Part shown: positions 63,332 through 64,000 of the stretch, in pieces
Numbering within the stretch: the first letter of the stretch is position 1
Layout: the number at the start of each line of letters is the position of its first letter
Source: Streptomyces sp. RKAG290
GTDB lineage: Bacteria > Actinomycetota > Actinomycetes > Streptomycetales > Streptomycetaceae
Length of the DNA stretch: 64,000 nt
Reading direction: 5' to 3'
NCBI RefSeq assembly: GCF_023701695.1
Contig: NZ_JAJOZC010000001.1
Span: 2,232,001 to 2,296,000 of the forward strand
Position numbers and translations under genes: made by a program
The notes under the pieces: generated by a model
What the model was told of the DNA's origin: nothing
What the model saw: only the letters and a program-made list of their open reading frames with translations
Databases searched by the model: none

Positions 63332-64000
63332 ATGAGCAGCACCGATCCCCTCCTTGACGTCTCCGGACTGACCAAGCACTTCCCGATCAAGGGCGGCTTC
63401 CCGATCCGGCGGACGATCGGCGCGGTCCAGGCCGTGGACGGGCTGGACTTCACGGTCTCCGAGGGCGAGAGCCTCGGCCTGGTCGGTGAGTCCGGCTGCG
63501 GCAAGTCGACGACGGGCCGGCTGATCACCAGGCTCCTGGAGCCGACCGCCGGCCGGATCTCCTACCGCGGGCAGGACATCAGCCATGCCTCGCGCAGGGA
63601 GCTGGCGCCGATCCGCTCCGAGATCCAGATGATCTTCCAGGACCCCTACGCGTCGCTGAACCCCCGCCAGACGGTCGGCAAGATCATCTCGGCCCCGATG
63701 GAGATCAACGGCATCAAGCCGGCCGGCGGTTTCGAGAGCCGCGTCCGCGATCTGCTGGAGACCGTCGGGCTCAACCCGGAGCATTACAACCGCTTCCCGC
63801 ACGAGTTCTCCGGCGGTCAGCGACAGCGCATCGGGGTGGCCCGCGCGCTGGCCCTGGAGCCGAAGCTGATCGTGGCGGACGAGCCCGTCTCGGCGCTGGA
63901 CGTGTCGATCCAGGCCCAGGTGGTGAACCTGCTGCAGAAGCTGCAGAAGGAACTGGGTATCGCGTTCCTGTTCATCGCGCACGACCTGGCGATCGTGCGG
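63332..64000 (+). CDS. oppF: Peptide ABC transporter ATPase (OppF-like), partial (runs off right edge)
   Basis: The first 223 codons are visible. [20 protein letters not shown] is Walker A, FQDPYASLNP the Q-loop, [20 protein letters not shown] the signature, and [14 protein letters not shown]alker B, all in order. ATG 63332 is 26 bp after oppD. The C-terminal Cys cluster and stop lie outside the window. Confidence 0.92.
   Translation, partial: MSSTDPLLDVSGLTKHFPIKGGFPIRRTIGAVQAVDGLDFTVSEGESLGLVGESGCGKSTTGRLITRLLEPTAGRISYRGQDISHASRRELAPIRSEIQMIFQDPYASLNPRQTVGKIISAPMEINGIKPAGGFESRVRDLLETVGLNPEHYNRFPHEFSGGQRQRIGVARALALEPKLIVADEPVSALDVSIQAQVVNLLQKLQKELGIAFLFIAHDLAIVR

Overview
The window is chromosomal DNA from a high-GC actinobacterium, almost certainly a Streptomyces. 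Codon third positions are nearly all G or C. The genes include DUF3117, a mycothiol deacetylase (mshB), a class F sortase, RsbW-less NarL-type two-component pairs, LAxTG-type sorting signals, and many leaderless genes whose TANNNT box sits 6-8 nt before the start codon. No rRNA, tRNA, insertion sequence, prophage or CRISPR array was seen.

Layout. 1-15.2 kb is a conserved core block: partial lipoprotein, MgtE-N/CBS protein, DUF1003 protein, Mrp ATPase, hypothetical, TatB, HtrA-like protease, anti-sigma factor, ECF sigma factor, O-methyltransferase (divergent), DUF3117, enoyl-CoA hydratase, 3-methyladenine glycosylase, DivIVA-like protein, FolP paralogue, LOG-family protein and DapE. From memory this matches M. 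tuberculosis Rv1202-Rv1232c (dapE, Rv1205, folP2, Rv1209, tagA, Rv1211, Rv1220c, sigE, rseA, htrA, tatB, mrp, Rv1231c, Rv1232c). The sigma/anti-sigma/HtrA/TatB run therefore looks like an envelope-stress operon. 15.3-20.5 kb holds a lysozyme-fold secreted protein, a small secreted protein, DapC, ferredoxin, a GNAT protein and a SirB1-like protein.

20.6-26.7 kb is a cell-surface and accessory segment. It carries an ice-binding-fold/collagen-like protein ending in an LAETG sorting signal, a Tet(M)/Otr(A)-type ribosomal protection protein, and a repeat-rich surface protein followed by a class F sortase. 26.7-31.4 kb holds an editing-domain-less threonyl-tRNA synthetase preceded by what looks like a threonine-codon leader peptide and attenuator hairpin. 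It also holds an MFS transporter and acetyltransferase that share twin palindromic operators, a TetR regulator and a methyltransferase.

31.4-36.3 kb: a secreted beta-helix protein behind a LacI-type operator, an L,D-transpeptidase lipoprotein and an alpha-amylase. 36.3-43.7 kb: two ABC-2 exporters, each next to its own histidine kinase/response regulator pair. 43.8-51.3 kb: a large membrane protein with a Pro/Gly-rich N-terminus, a DUF6113-like protein, MshB, a small membrane protein, an S9 peptidase and a polytopic membrane protein. 51.4-64 kb: two complete oligopeptide/dipeptide ABC systems facing away from each other. One is oppABCDF on the minus strand; the other is C-A-B-D-F on the plus strand, with its last gene cut by the window edge.

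Convergent gene pairs are generally separated by strong hairpins, including a perfect 50-bp palindrome at 16915-16964. Gene functions are family-level assignments from motifs I could read; no database search was run.
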